From: DASYLJ01 sp964432595 | GTDB lineage: Bacteria > Desulfobacterota > Binatia > DP-6 | DNA length: 64,000 bases | Direction of reading: 5' to 3' | Assembly (NCBI GenBank): GCA_964432595.1 | Contig: CAYSOF010000011.1 | Span: 124,001-188,000, forward strand | Part shown: piece by piece, positions 35,506 to 44,411 of the stretch | How the letters are laid out: each line of letters starts with the position of its first letter | How positions within the stretch are numbered: position 1 is the stretch's first letter | Notes under the pieces: model-generated | What the model was told of the DNA's origin: nothing | Seen by the model: only the letters and a program-made list of their open reading frames with translations | Database searches by the model: none | Program-made: the position numbers and the translations under genes

Positions 35506-35639
35506 GGGCCCGAGGATAGTCCAGTCGCTGTCCGGTTGCGAGGAAAAAATCGGCCGTTCGACGCGGTTTGCCCGTGATCCCACCCCACGTTAGGACGGAT
35601 TTCGGCCTACCGTATCGGGCCGCAGGGGGGACCACAGGG

Positions 35640-36524
35640 ATGACGACACAGCGGGTGGGAGCACTGGAAGAGGTCATCGGCCAGGTGGCCGCCAGCTACG
35701 GGGCCGGCCGGCTGATCGATAGCCTCGGAACCGCGCATCTGCCCAACAAGCGTCAGGTCATCGAGGCCCTGAGCCACCTGAAGGCGGTCATGTACCTCGG
35801 CTACTACACGACCGGCTCGCTCGACGAGGAGAAGCTCCGCTTCGCGATCTCGGCGCACGTGTACCCCGCCTACGAAATTCTGGTCGAGCAGATCCGCCGC
35901 GCGGTCGAGTACGAGGGCTTCCGCTCCACCGGCGAGGCACGCGCCGCCGACTGGCCGGTGACCGCCACCGTCGAGCTCATGCAGAAGCTTCCCGCGCTGC
36001 GCTCCATGCTGTCGAAGGACGTGCTCGCCGCCTTCCAGGGCGACCCGGCAGCCAACAGCGTCGAGGAGGTCATCTTCAGCTACCCCTCGATCGAGGCCAT
36101 CACCGTCCACCGCATCGCGCACGAGCTGCACCGCCTCGGCGTGCCGATGCTGCCGCGGATCATGGCGGAGCACGCGCACTCGACGTCGGGCATCGACATC
36201 CATCCGGGCGCCGAGATCGGCGAGTCGTTCTTCATCGACCACGGCACCGGCGTGGTGATCGGCGAGACGTCGACCATCGGCAACAACGTGAAGATCTACC
36301 AGGGCGTCACGCTCGGCGCGCTGAGCCTCGAGCGCGGCCCCGCCGCCGACCGCGGCATGAAGCGCCACCCGACGATCGAGGAGCACGTGACGATCTATGC
36401 CGGCGCCACCATCCTCGGCGGGCAGACGGTGATCGGCGCGCACTCCGTCATCGGCGGCAACGTGTGGCTCGTCGACTCGGTGCCCGCGGGCAGCCGCATC
36501 ACGTTCGAGACGCACGGACGGTAA
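35640..36524 (+). CDS. cysE: Serine O-acetyltransferase
   Basis: A 294-residue enzyme making O-acetylserine for cysteine synthesis. The N-terminal helical part (1-190) and the left-handed beta-helix of hexapeptide repeats are both present, with the signature DIHPGAEIGESFFIDHGTGV including the catalytic Asp/His and VVIGET. It is longer than the E. coli enzyme, like the plant- and Bacteroidetes-type forms. The C-terminal tail is short and lacks the classical terminal Ile that inserts in cysteine synthase (it ends ETHGR). It stands alone; a hairpin follows the stop. Confidence 0.93.
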   Translation: MTTQRVGALEEVIGQVAASYGAGRLIDSLGTAHLPNKRQVIEALSHLKAVMYLGYYTTGSLDEEKLRFAISAHVYPAYEILVEQIRRAVEYEGFRSTGEARAADWPVTATVELMQKLPALRSMLSKDVLAAFQGDPAANSVEEVIFSYPSIEAITVHRIAHELHRLGVPMLPRIMAEHAHSTSGIDIHPGAEIGESFFIDHGTGVVIGETSTIGNNVKIYQGVTLGALSLERGPAADRGMKRHPTIEEHVTIYAGATILGGQTVIGAHSVIGGNVWLVDSVPAGSRITFETHGR

Positions 36525-36527
36525 CGC

Positions 36528-36550
36528 CGACCCGAGCTCTGCTCGGGTCG
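36528..36550 (+). terminator. Hairpin after cysE
   Basis: Perfect 9-base arms CGACCCGAG (36528-36536) and CTCGGGTCG (36542-36550) with loop CTCTG, 3 bases after the cysE stop. There is no T tract. The arm sequence recurs in two other hairpins of this window (36643-36672 and 42607-42639). Confidence 0.6.
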
Positions 36551-36642
36551 GGCGATTGGTGGAGCCGGCGTTCCCGCGCGACCGTGGTGGCGCGGCCGGC
36601 GAAGCCGGCGCGCCATACGTGGCACGCACGCAAGGATCGGTC

Positions 36643-36672
36643 CCCGGCCCGAGATTGAAGTCTCGGGCCGGG
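36643..36672 (-). terminator. Hairpin after the exported Cys-rich protein gene
   Basis: Twelve-base perfect arms CCCGGCCCGAGA (36643-36654) and TCTCGGGCCGGG (36661-36672) around TTGAAG. It lies 6 bases beyond the stop of the minus-strand gene at 36679. The sequence around the loop (GAGA..GAAGTCT.GGG) is shared with the hairpin at 42607. Confidence 0.6.
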
Positions 36673-36678
36673 ATGGCC

Positions 36679-38169
36679 TCAGTCGGCCTTGCCCTTGAAC
36701 TCCGTCGCGTCGTTCTTCAGCTGGCCGGCGGCGGAGAAGGTCGACTCCCAGCAGCCGCCGCTCTCCGACTGCAGCTGCACGACCGCCGGCAGCGACAGCG
36801 GGAGAGGCAACGCCGGCAGATTGTCCGCCTTGCCCTTCACGAGCGCCTTCGCCTTCCCGGCGAGTCCGGCCTTCAGCAGGAGCTTGTCGATCCCGTCGGG
36901 CGTCCGCTCCTTGTCCTTGTAGGTGAAGCCCTTGATGCTGATCGGCTTCCAGCACGGCTTGCCGCCGCACGTACCCCCGGCCGGCGCGTCGAGCTGCAGC
37001 ACCAGGTTGGCGCCGTCGAAGATGCAGAGCGCGAAGTCGTCGGTGGTCACCGGATCGCCGAACTCCGACGTCTGGGTCTCGTCGCCGCGGAGCCACTTCC
37101 AGCTGAACAGGTCGCCGCTGTCCGGCGTGCGGTCGCGCATCTGGAGCTTCGTCTTGAGCGGCGTCGTCGACCCGGTGCAGCCGGTGCGCGGGCCCTCGGC
37201 GCAGCCGCCCATCGGGTCGCACGTCTGACAGAGTGGGCACGTCTGGACGGAGCCGCCGCCGCACACGCCGGCGTTGCAGGTCTCGCCCGTGGTGCAGGCG
37301 TTCCCGTCGCTGCAGCCGGTGCCCGCCGTGACGAACGTGCACGTCGACGTGCAGCACGACCCCGGCTGTCCGTTCGCCGGGCCGTCGTCGCAGGCCTCGG
37401 TGTAGCTCGGACCCGCGTCGATGACGCTGTTCCCGCAGAGGCTCTCGATCGTCACCGTGACGAAGTGCCCATCGTCGGCCTGCACGCGCGCCGGGCTGCC
37501 GGGGTAGTCGCCGGCCGTCTCGGTGGGCACGTCGGACGTGCCGCCGAGGCGCACCGCGGCCTCGTCGCCCGGCGTCGCATCGGTCGACGCGCTGTTCGCC
37601 CACTGGAAGCGCAGCGTATGGGCGATGGGCGCGCCGTTGCTGACGCCGAAGATGGTCGCACTGTTGCTCTCGTCGATGGGCGACGACGCGCCGTTCGAGC
37701 CGCCGACGATGCCGGCGTCGGGCAGGCCGAGCGCTCCGCCGATGACCGTGCCGCCGGTCGAGATCCCGGAGACGGCGCCGATGTCGGCACCGGCACCGCT
37801 CGCGCCGTCGTTGACCAGGTGCAGCTCGCCGCGCAGCGCCGTGTCGACCGTCAGCCGGTAGGCGCCGGGCGCCGTCGCACTGAACTGGACGGTGTAGTCG
37901 GCGAAGAGCGACTCGGCGAGGCCGACGCCCGGCCCGCCGTCGCCGTCCGCGGTGACCAGCGCGGTGAAGTGCGTCGTGAACGCGCCGGCGGCCGACGACA
38001 GGATCGTCGGGGTGGTCTCGCGCTCGAAGCTCGGCACGCTGGCCGAGCCCAGCGACAGCTCGTTCGGGTTGCTCTGGTTCAGGAACGTCGGCGTCGACAA
38101 CGACTGCCCGAAGGCCGGGGCGACGACGGACAGCAGACCGAGGACGAGGGCGTAGCGACGGATCGACAT
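36679..38169 (-). CDS. Exported protein with Myxococcus-type Cys-rich repeat and recurring C-terminal domain
   Basis: A 496-residue secreted protein; the ATG at 38169 follows GGAGCG and a signal peptide ends near AFGQS (about 21). Residues 30-240 are a beta-rich, Gly/Ser-rich region. Residues 245-277 (CGNSVIDAGPSYTEACDDG...CCTSTC) match the DUF4215/Myxococcus Cys-rich repeat. A second Cys cluster (284-331) follows. Residues 338-496 form the same beta domain seen at the ends of three other exported proteins here (KTKLQMRD... GFTYKDK... ESGGCWESTF). It is probably surface-exposed or secreted; the function is unknown. Confidence 0.75.
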   Translation of the reverse strand: MSIRRYALVLGLLSVVAPAFGQSLSTPTFLNQSNPNELSLGSASVPSFERETTPTILSSAAGAFTTHFTALVTADGDGGPGVGLAESLFADYTVQFSATAPGAYRLTVDTALRGELHLVNDGASGAGADIGAVSGISTGGTVIGGALGLPDAGIVGGSNGASSPIDESNSATIFGVSNGAPIAHTLRFQWANSASTDATPGDEAAVRLGGTSDVPTETAGDYPGSPARVQADDGHFVTVTIESLCGNSVIDAGPSYTEACDDGPANGQPGSCCTSTCTFVTAGTGCSDGNACTTGETCNAGVCGGGSVQTCPLCQTCDPMGGCAEGPRTGCTGSTTPLKTKLQMRDRTPDSGDLFSWKWLRGDETQTSEFGDPVTTDDFALCIFDGANLVLQLDAPAGGTCGGKPCWKPISIKGFTYKDKERTPDGIDKLLLKAGLAGKAKALVKGKADNLPALPLPLSLPAVVQLQSESGGCWESTFSAAGQLKNDATEFKGKAD

Positions 38170-38242
38170 GCCGGACGCTCCTTCAGATAAAAGGCGGTAG
38201 TGGCGGGCTAGGGAACACGGCCCGGATAGCACGGCACGCCCC

Positions 38243-38743
38243 ATGCGCGTCAAGAAAAATCGAAAGCCGAACACTGCACCGGGCTTGGTACGCCGATGGC
38301 TGTTCCGCCTACCCCTCCTCCTGCACCGCGTCGGGATCCGCGGTCTGGAGCGACTGATCGGCATCGACTGGATCGTGCTCGAGACGACCGGCCGGCGCAG
38401 CGGGCGACCGCATACCGTCGTGCTCGACGTGGTCGGCCGCGATGCGGCGCGGGACGGCTGGTACGTGCAGCCGGCGTACGGACGCGGCGCGGCGTGGGTG
38501 CACAACGTGACCGCGCATCCCGACGCCTGGGCCGAGATCGATGGCCGGCGCATCCGCGTCCGCGTGAGCGACGTGACCGGCCCCGAGGGTGCCGAGGTCG
38601 TGCTCCGCTTCCTGCGGACCCATCCGTGGTACGGCCGCGTCGTCGTCTGGTTCGTCGGCTACGTGGACTCGGTCGACCACGACGACGACGCGCTGCGCGC
38701 GCGTCTCGCGACCACGCCGGTGTTCGCAATCCGGACGGCGTGA
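38243..38743 (+). CDS. Deazaflavin (F420)-dependent nitroreductase family protein
   Basis: A 166-residue split-barrel protein of the Ddn/F420H2-dependent quinone reductase family: LETTGRRSGRPHTVVLDVVG, DGWYVQPAYGRGAAWVHNVTAHPDAWAEIDGRRIRV and a late membrane-associating helix HPWYGRVVVWFVGYVD. Family members use F420H2 to reduce quinones or xenobiotics, implying F420 synthesis elsewhere in the genome; flavin use cannot be excluded. Its start is divergent from the Cys-rich protein gene. The sulfotransferase gene follows after 41 bases and may be co-transcribed. Confidence 0.87.
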   Translation: MRVKKNRKPNTAPGLVRRWLFRLPLLLHRVGIRGLERLIGIDWIVLETTGRRSGRPHTVVLDVVGRDAARDGWYVQPAYGRGAAWVHNVTAHPDAWAEIDGRRIRVRVSDVTGPEGAEVVLRFLRTHPWYGRVVVWFVGYVDSVDHDDDALRARLATTPVFAIRTA

Positions 38744-38784
38744 GCACTGGCCAGCCGGCGGCCGTCCGTGCTTGAAGAACGGCG

Positions 38785-40038
38785 GTGACGGCGGCCGCCT
38801 ACTCCCTCCCGCTCCCGATCCGCGCGTTGAACGGCGTCGGCGGACTGCTCGCGCGCGGCGGCCTGACCATCCCGTCGCTCGACGAAGCGGCGCTCCTCGC
38901 CCGCGCGCGGCGCGATACCGGGCTCGACGACTTCGGCGACGACTGGTTCCGCACGCCGTTGCGGCGTCTGCTGCACGCGCTCGAGACCGAGGCGGCGATG
39001 ACGACGCTCGGCCGCATCACGACGCGCGCCGACATCCTGCGGATCCTCGGAAACCGCCTGCGCATCGAGGACACGCACCGCCGCAACCCGTCGATCGGCG
39101 CGGCCCCCGTGACCGCGCCCATCTTCATCGTCGGGCTGCCGCGCACCGGCACGTCGATCCTGCACGACATCCTCGCACAGGACCCGGCCAATCGGGTGCC
39201 GATGTCGTGGGAGGTGATGCATCCGTGGCCGCCGCCGGACGCGGCGACCAGCGACACCGACCCGCGCATCGCCGCGGTCGACAAGCACCTGAGCGGCGTC
39301 GACCGTCTCATCCCCGGCTTCAAGACGATGCACCCGATGGGCGCCCTGCTCCCGCAGGAATGCGTCGCGCTCATGCAGTACGACTTCGCCAGCATGATCT
39401 GGAGCACCACGCATCGCGTGCCGTCGTACCAGGCGTGGCTCGACGACGCCGACATGCGGCCGCTCTACCGCTCGCATCGCCGCCAGCTGCAGTACCTGCA
39501 GTGGCGCTGGCCCGCGGACCGCTGGGTGCTGAAATCGCCCGGGCACCTCTGGATGCTCGACGCGCTCCTCGCCGTCTATCCGGACGCGCGCATCGTCCAG
39601 ACGCACCGCGACCCGCTGACGGTCGTCGCGTCGCTGACGAGCCTCGTCGCCCTGCTCCGCCGCCTCGCGTCCGACGACATCGACCTCCACGAGATCGGCG
39701 CCTACTGGGCCACGCTCCTCGCCGACGGCCTCGAGCGCAGCATAGCCGCCCGCGACCGGGCCAACCTCCCGTCCTCGCAGATCGTCGACATGCAGTTCGC
39801 CGATTTCATCGCCGACGAGATCGGCTTCGTGCGCCGGATCTACGAGCATTTCGGCCTCGTCCTGTCGGCCGACGCCGAGGATCGCATGCGCCGCTTCCTC
39901 GCGGCGAACGCCCGCGACAAGCACGGCCGCCATCGCTACACGCTCGCCGACACGGGCCTCGATCTGGCGACGGAACGCCGGCGGTTCGCCCGCTACCAGG
40001 ACCGCTTCGCCATCCCGTCCGAGCGCATCGGCCAGTAG
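38785..40038 (+). CDS. Sulfotransferase family protein
   Basis: A 417-residue protein (GTG start) with the 5'-phosphosulfate loop FIVGLPRTGTS at 114-124 and the 3'-phosphate region WVLKSPGHLWMLDALLAVYPDARIVQTHRDP, as in the bacterial Sulfotransfer_3 group. It would transfer sulfate from PAPS to an unknown acceptor; many members of this bacterial group have no proven substrate. CysH in this window uses the same nucleotide. No signal or membrane helix is evident. Confidence 0.83.
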   Translation: MTAAAYSLPLPIRALNGVGGLLARGGLTIPSLDEAALLARARRDTGLDDFGDDWFRTPLRRLLHALETEAAMTTLGRITTRADILRILGNRLRIEDTHRRNPSIGAAPVTAPIFIVGLPRTGTSILHDILAQDPANRVPMSWEVMHPWPPPDAATSDTDPRIAAVDKHLSGVDRLIPGFKTMHPMGALLPQECVALMQYDFASMIWSTTHRVPSYQAWLDDADMRPLYRSHRRQLQYLQWRWPADRWVLKSPGHLWMLDALLAVYPDARIVQTHRDPLTVVASLTSLVALLRRLASDDIDLHEIGAYWATLLADGLERSIAARDRANLPSSQIVDMQFADFIADEIGFVRRIYEHFGLVLSADAEDRMRRFLAANARDKHGRHRYTLADTGLDLATERRRFARYQDRFAIPSERIGQ

Positions 40039-40043
40039 TGGGC

Positions 40044-40073
40044 TTGACCGAATAGTTAACGTCGGTTAACTAT
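40044..40073 (+). promoter_or_regulatory. Promoter with MarR-type palindromic operator
   Basis: A -35-like TTGACC (40044-40049) is followed after 17 bases by TAACTA (40067-40072). Overlapping them is a perfect 9-4-9 palindrome, ATAGTTAAC (40052-40060), GTCG, GTTAACTAT (40065-40073). The marR ATG lies at 40082, so the transcript may be nearly leaderless. Its A+T richness stands out in this GC-rich DNA. Autoregulation by the downstream MarR protein is a strong inference. Confidence 0.7.
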
Positions 40074-40081
40074 AGGTCCGG

Positions 40082-40534
40082 ATGAAGCCCGCGGTCGACG
40101 ACGTGCACGGCGCCATCGCGCAACTGCAGCGGCTGGTCGACCTGTTCCAGCAGCGGCGGCTGCAGCTGGCACAGAGCGTCGGGCTGACCGAGCAGCAGTG
40201 GCGCGTGCTCGAAGAGATCGCCACCGAGCACTTCATGCCCTCGATGTTCGCCCGCGACCGCGAGAGCACCGCCGCCGCGGTTTCGCGCATCATCCGCCAG
40301 CTCCTCGACAAGAAGCTCATCTCCGTGTCGGTGTCGCCGAACGACGGACGCCAGCGCCGCTACGTGCTGACGGCCCGCGGCACCCGCACGCTCGACACGC
40401 TGCGCACGAGCCGCCGCGAGGCCATCGACTCGGTGTGGATGAGCCTCGACGCCGCCGCGCTGCGCGACTTCACCCGTTTCAGCGCCACGCTGGCCGAACG
40501 CCTGGAGGCGTACGCCGGCGCGCGCACCGATTGA
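40082..40534 (+). CDS. MarR family transcriptional regulator
   Basis: A 150-residue winged-helix regulator: LTEQQWRVLEEIA, a recognition helix region ESTAAAVSRIIRQLLDKKLISVSVSPNDGRQRRYVLTARG (the MarR wing with Asp/Arg), and dimerisation helices at both ends. The palindrome 9 bases upstream is the likely operator. leuC follows after 11 bases, so this regulator probably controls leuCD as well as itself. The effector might be a branched-chain intermediate, but nothing in the sequence shows this. Confidence 0.9.
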   Translation: MKPAVDDVHGAIAQLQRLVDLFQQRRLQLAQSVGLTEQQWRVLEEIATEHFMPSMFARDRESTAAAVSRIIRQLLDKKLISVSVSPNDGRQRRYVLTARGTRTLDTLRTSRREAIDSVWMSLDAAALRDFTRFSATLAERLEAYAGARTD

Positions 40535-40545
40535 GGATCACCATC

Positions 40546-41991
40546 ATGAGCCAGACGACGGGACACACGCTCTACGACAAGGTCTTCGACGCGCACACGG
40601 TGCGCCGCCTGCCGTCCGGGCAGGTGCAGCTGCTGATGGGGCTGCACCTGATCCACGAGGTGACGTCGCCGCAGGCGTTCTCGATGCTGCGCGACCGCGG
40701 CGTCGGCGTGCTCCATCCGGAGCGCACGTTCGCCACCGTCGACCACATCATCCCGACCCACAGCCAGGCGCGCCCGCTGCTCGATCCGCTGGCCGAGGAG
40801 ATGCTGCAGCACCTCGAGCGCAACTGCGCCCAGTACGGCATCCCCTTCTTTCCGCCGACGTCGGGCCAGCAGGGCATCGTCCACGTGATCGGCCCGGAGA
40901 AGGGCCTCACGCAGCCGGGCATGACGATCTGCTGCGGCGACTCGCACACGTCGACGCACGGCGCGTTCGGCGCGATCGCCTTCGGCATCGGGACGTCGCA
41001 GGTGCGGGACGTGCTCGCCTCGCAGTGTCTGGCGATGGACCGCCTCAAGGTGCGCCGGATCGAGGTGAACGGCCGGCTGCGGCCCGGCGTCTACGCCAAG
41101 GACGTCACCCTGTACATCATCAACAAGCTCGGCGTGCACGGCGGCGTGGGCTACGCCTACGAGTACGCCGGCGAGGTCATCGACCGCTTCTCGATGGAAG
41201 AGCGGATGACTCTCTGCAACATGGCGATCGAGGGCGGCGCCCGCTGCGGCTACGTCAATCCCGACGCCACCACCTACGCCTACCTGAAGGGGCGCGAGTA
41301 CGCGCCGTCGGGCGACGCGTGGGATCGCGCCGTCGCCTACTGGGACTCGATCCGCTCCGACGCCGACGCCACGTACGACGACGTCGTGCGCCTGCGCGGC
41401 GAGGACATCGAGCCCATGGTGACGTGGGGCATCACGCCGGCGCAGTCCACGCCCGTCACGGCGTCACTGCCCGCCGCCAGCGCCTTCGACGCGGGCGAGC
41501 AGCCGCTGATCGAGGAGGCCTACCAGTACATGGAGCTGCGCCCTGGCCATCCGCTCCGCGGCACGAAGATCGACGTCGCGTTCATCGGCTCGTGCACGAA
41601 CGGCCGCCTCTCGGACTTCGCCGAGGTCGTCCGCCACATCGAAGGCCGTCCGTTCAAGGTGGCGCCGCACGTGAAGGCGCTCGTCGTGCCCGGCTCGCAG
41701 CCCGTCCGCGAGGAGATGATTCGTCGCGGCTGGGACACGGTGTTCCGGAATGCCGGCTTCGACTTCCGCGAGGCGGGCTGCTCGATGTGCCTCGCAATGA
41801 ACCCCGACAAGCTCGAGGGCAATCAGCTGTGCGCCTCGTCGTCGAACCGCAACTTCAAGGGCCGCCAGGGCTCGCCGACGGGACGCACGCTGCTGATGTC
41901 GCCCGTCATGGTCGCCGCCGCTGCCATCGCCGGCGAAGTCACCGATGCCCGCGACCTGTTCGAGATTCCCGCAGAAGGACGTGCGTCATGA
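40546..41991 (+). CDS. leuC: 3-isopropylmalate dehydratase large subunit
   Basis: A 481-residue aconitase-family subunit that isomerises 2- to 3-isopropylmalate in leucine synthesis. The 4Fe-4S ligands are Cys350 (GSCTNGR), Cys412 and Cys415 (GCSMC). CCGDSHTSTHGAFGAIAFGIGTS and NFKGRQGSPTG are intact. It is preceded by GAGG, and its stop overlaps leuD (ATGA). It belongs to the marR-leuC-leuD unit, far from leuAB at 61-63.6 kb. Confidence 0.95.
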   Translation: MSQTTGHTLYDKVFDAHTVRRLPSGQVQLLMGLHLIHEVTSPQAFSMLRDRGVGVLHPERTFATVDHIIPTHSQARPLLDPLAEEMLQHLERNCAQYGIPFFPPTSGQQGIVHVIGPEKGLTQPGMTICCGDSHTSTHGAFGAIAFGIGTSQVRDVLASQCLAMDRLKVRRIEVNGRLRPGVYAKDVTLYIINKLGVHGGVGYAYEYAGEVIDRFSMEERMTLCNMAIEGGARCGYVNPDATTYAYLKGREYAPSGDAWDRAVAYWDSIRSDADATYDDVVRLRGEDIEPMVTWGITPAQSTPVTASLPAASAFDAGEQPLIEEAYQYMELRPGHPLRGTKIDVAFIGSCTNGRLSDFAEVVRHIEGRPFKVAPHVKALVVPGSQPVREEMIRRGWDTVFRNAGFDFREAGCSMCLAMNPDKLEGNQLCASSSNRNFKGRQGSPTGRTLLMSPVMVAAAAIAGEVTDARDLFEIPAEGRAS

Positions 41992-42605
41992 TCGACTCCA
42001 CCCGCACCACCATCTCCGGCCCGGCCATCCCCGTCCGCGGCCACGACATCGACACCGACCGCATCATCCCGGCGCGCTACCTGAAGTGCGTCGTCTTCGA
42101 GGGGCTCGGCGCGCACGCGTTCGAGGACGACCGCGCGCAGCTGCAGCGCAACGGTGCGACCCACCCGTTCGACGACGGGCGCTTCACCAAGGCCCGCATC
42201 CTCCTGGTGAACCGCAACTTCGGTTGCGGCTCGTCGCGCGAGCACGCGCCGCAGGCGATCATGCGCTGGGGCGACGGCATCCAGGCGATCGTCGGCGAGT
42301 CGTTCGCCGAGATCTTCCAGGGCAACTGCCTGGCGATGGGCGTCCCGGTGGTCGTGGTCGACGCCGCCGACATGGCGATGCTGATGGACCTGGCCGAGGC
42401 GCAGCCGAACCTCGGCTTCGAGCTGGATCTGGTCGAGCGCCGACTGACCGCCGGCGACTTCAGCGTCGGCGTCCGCATCGCCGACGGGCCGCGTCAGCAG
42501 CTCGTCGAGGGGCGCTGGGACTCGATGGGCGAGCTGCTGGCCGCCACCGCCGACATCGAAAAGACGGCGGCGGCCCTGCCCTACTTCGCCGGCTGGCGCA
42601 GCTAG
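41988..42605 (+). CDS. leuD: 3-isopropylmalate dehydratase small subunit
   Basis: A 205-residue swivelling-domain partner of LeuC, with DIDTDRIIPARYLK, NRNFGCGSSREHAP and QAIVGESFAEIFQGNCLAMG. The size is that of the bacterial LeuD form, which works with LeuC-type subunits near 470 residues. The start overlaps the leuC stop by four bases. A long hairpin follows at once. Confidence 0.95.
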   Translation: MIDSTRTTISGPAIPVRGHDIDTDRIIPARYLKCVVFEGLGAHAFEDDRAQLQRNGATHPFDDGRFTKARILLVNRNFGCGSSREHAPQAIMRWGDGIQAIVGESFAEIFQGNCLAMGVPVVVVDAADMAMLMDLAEAQPNLGFELDLVERRLTAGDFSVGVRIADGPRQQLVEGRWDSMGELLAATADIEKTAAALPYFAGWRS

Positions 42606-42606
42606 G

Positions 42607-42639
42607 AGACCGACCCGAGACGAAGTCTTGGGTCGGTCT
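42607..42639 (+). terminator. Bidirectional hairpin between leuD and a convergent gene
   Basis: Fourteen-base arms (42607-42620 and 42626-42639) pair with a single G.U around loop CGAAG. The hairpin fills the 35-base gap between the leuD stop (42605) and the stop of the convergent C1q-like gene (42641), so it can serve both. Its arms share CGACCCGAG with the hairpins at 36.5-36.7 kb. Confidence 0.7.
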
Positions 42640-42640
42640 G

Positions 42641-43348
42641 CTAGGGCAGCGCGCCGATGTAGGCCAGCGCGAACTCCGGCGTGTACTCCGCGCCGGAGAA
42701 GATCTGCAGCTGCGACCCGCTGTTCTGGCGCAGCACCACCTCGACGTAGTCGCCGCTCGCGAGCGACGTCACCGTGCTCACGGCCTGCTCGCTCGTGTTG
42801 CCGCCGCCGGCGGGCTGCACGACGTCGCGCAGGATGATCGCCGTCCCGTTCCGCCGGACGGCGAGCTCGCGCGCGCCGAGCGCGTTCGTGCCGGCCCAGG
42901 AGACGTTCGCCGTCACGATGTAGATGCCGTCACGCGGCGCGGTGAGGCGGGTCGGGTTCGTGCTCGCGTGCAGGTCCTCCGTATCGAACCGCTCGTCGTC
43001 GAACGTCAGCGTCGTCGGCTCGGCCCCGCCGGGAATGTTGATCGGCACGGAGCTCGTGACCCGCGCCGCCGGCACCACGCCGAGCTTGTCCGGCGTGACT
43101 GCACCCGGGCCGAGACGATCGGTCGTGACGCCGCCGTCCGCGATGCCGATCCCTGCGTTCCCCACCGACAGGCCGCCGTCCGGATCGGTCGCGCCCAGGT
43201 CGGCCGCGGTCGCCGGGACGAACTTCTTGGCGCACACCGGCTTCACCGCCACGGCGCCGCTCTTCCGGTTGCGGCAGAGTGCCGCGTCGGCCGTCATCGG
43301 CGCCACCATCGTCGCCACGCCGAGAAGCATCACCATCGTCCGCATCAT
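42641..43348 (-). CDS. Exported C1q-like jelly-roll protein
   Basis: A 235-residue secreted protein. AAGGAGGTGG precedes ATGATG (43348/43345); the second ATG has the better spacing. A signal peptide (to about ADA-A, residue 23) leads to a Cys pair (LCRNRKSGAVAVKPVC) that resembles the start of many bacterial tail-fibre-like or C1q proteins. The C-terminal 130 residues (FDTEDLHASTNPTRLTAPRDGIYIVTANVSW ... EFALAYIGALP) fit the C1q/TNF jelly-roll. The middle shows short GxxT/DKLG repeats. It may bind surfaces or form trimers; the function is not known. Confidence 0.75.
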   Translation of the reverse strand: MMRTMVMLLGVATMVAPMTADAALCRNRKSGAVAVKPVCAKKFVPATAADLGATDPDGGLSVGNAGIGIADGGVTTDRLGPGAVTPDKLGVVPAARVTSSVPINIPGGAEPTTLTFDDERFDTEDLHASTNPTRLTAPRDGIYIVTANVSWAGTNALGARELAVRRNGTAIILRDVVQPAGGGNTSEQAVSTVTSLASGDYVEVVLRQNSGSQLQIFSGAEYTPEFALAYIGALP

Positions 43349-43388
43349 CCACCTCCTTCGCGCAGGGTACTGGCGACGCGGCCCGCGC

Positions 43389-44411
43389 TCAAGACGGACC
43401 GGCACGCAGGCAGCCGGCGCCCTGGAGCATCTGGAGGAGCGCGGCGCGCCCCGCCGAGCTGCGCTCGCACGGCGCGACGCACGCGTCATGGAACGTCCCC
43501 GAGATGCGTTGGCGCCGGTAGCAGTCGATCAGGAACGGCTCGCTCCGTCGTGTGCCGCAGCCGGTCCGCTCCCAGGCGACCAGGTGCTGGGTCCACAGCG
43601 TGCGGTCCTTGTTGCAGACCTCGACCATGTGGATGCCGCAGAGGGCCTCGCACGAGAACCGGCCGTCCTGCGTCGGCGCCTTCACGGTCGCGTCGGGCGC
43701 CGGCGCCGGGTCGGGGTCGACCTGCGCCGCCTTCGGCGCCGGCGCCCCGCGGCCGAGCGCCGCCAACGCTTTCTGCCGCACCGCGCGGCCGGCCTTCGCG
43801 TCGCCGAGACGCAGCTCCTGCACGGCGAGGGCGTACAGCGGACACCCCGCTTTCACGAGCCCGTTCGCGACGACGTCCCACCGCGCAGCCGGAGGCACGG
43901 GCAGGCTCGACGCACCGGCGGTCGTCGCGGCGCCGACGTCGTCGCCGGCGACGCGGACGGGCGCACGCGCGGCCGAGCCGTCGAACACGCGCACGGCGAC
44001 GTCACCGCTCACCGGCGTCGCGCCGCCGAAGAGTCCGCGCGACGGCGTTCCGACCGGGCTCAGCGTCAGACGATACACCGCGTCGGCGCCGTGGCGGGCC
44101 GCGAGCAGCGCGTCGGCGTGCGACGCGCATCGGCGACCGCGCGCGGCCGAACGCCGCACCCCGGCACGCGCGGCGACCTCCCGCAGCAAGGCGTCGTCGC
44201 CGGCCTCGCCGGCGAGCTCGACCCGCCGCTGGGTGACCCGGCCGAGCGCCGTCACGGCGGCGGCACGCGCGTCGTCCGTCGCCAGCGCCGGCCCCGCGAC
44301 CGCCAGCACGACGGGCGCCTGCGACGCCGCGACGTCGGGCCGGCCGCTACGCCAGCCCGCACAGCCGACCAGGACACCGGAGAGCACCATCAGCAACGGG
44401 AGGGCGCGCAT
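43389..44411 (-). CDS. Predicted lipoprotein with Cys-rich C-terminal domain
   Basis: A 340-residue protein; the start MRALPLLMVLSGVLVGC gives a lipobox with Cys17 as the lipidation site. The middle (about 30-190) looks like a periplasmic alpha/beta domain with an ADAVYRLTLSPVG strand. An Ala/Pro linker then leads to a Cys-rich end (about 255-340: CEALCGIHMVEVCNKD ... ACVAPCERS ... GCLR) with eight or more Cys. I do not recognise the family. It lies 40 bases upstream of the C1q-like gene on the same strand and may be its operon partner. Confidence 0.7.
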   Translation of the reverse strand: MRALPLLMVLSGVLVGCAGWRSGRPDVAASQAPVVLAVAGPALATDDARAAAVTALGRVTQRRVELAGEAGDDALLREVAARAGVRRSAARGRRCASHADALLAARHGADAVYRLTLSPVGTPSRGLFGGATPVSGDVAVRVFDGSAARAPVRVAGDDVGAATTAGASSLPVPPAARWDVVANGLVKAGCPLYALAVQELRLGDAKAGRAVRQKALAALGRGAPAPKAAQVDPDPAPAPDATVKAPTQDGRFSCEALCGIHMVEVCNKDRTLWTQHLVAWERTGCGTRRSEPFLIDCYRRQRISGTFHDACVAPCERSSAGRAALLQMLQGAGCLRAGPS

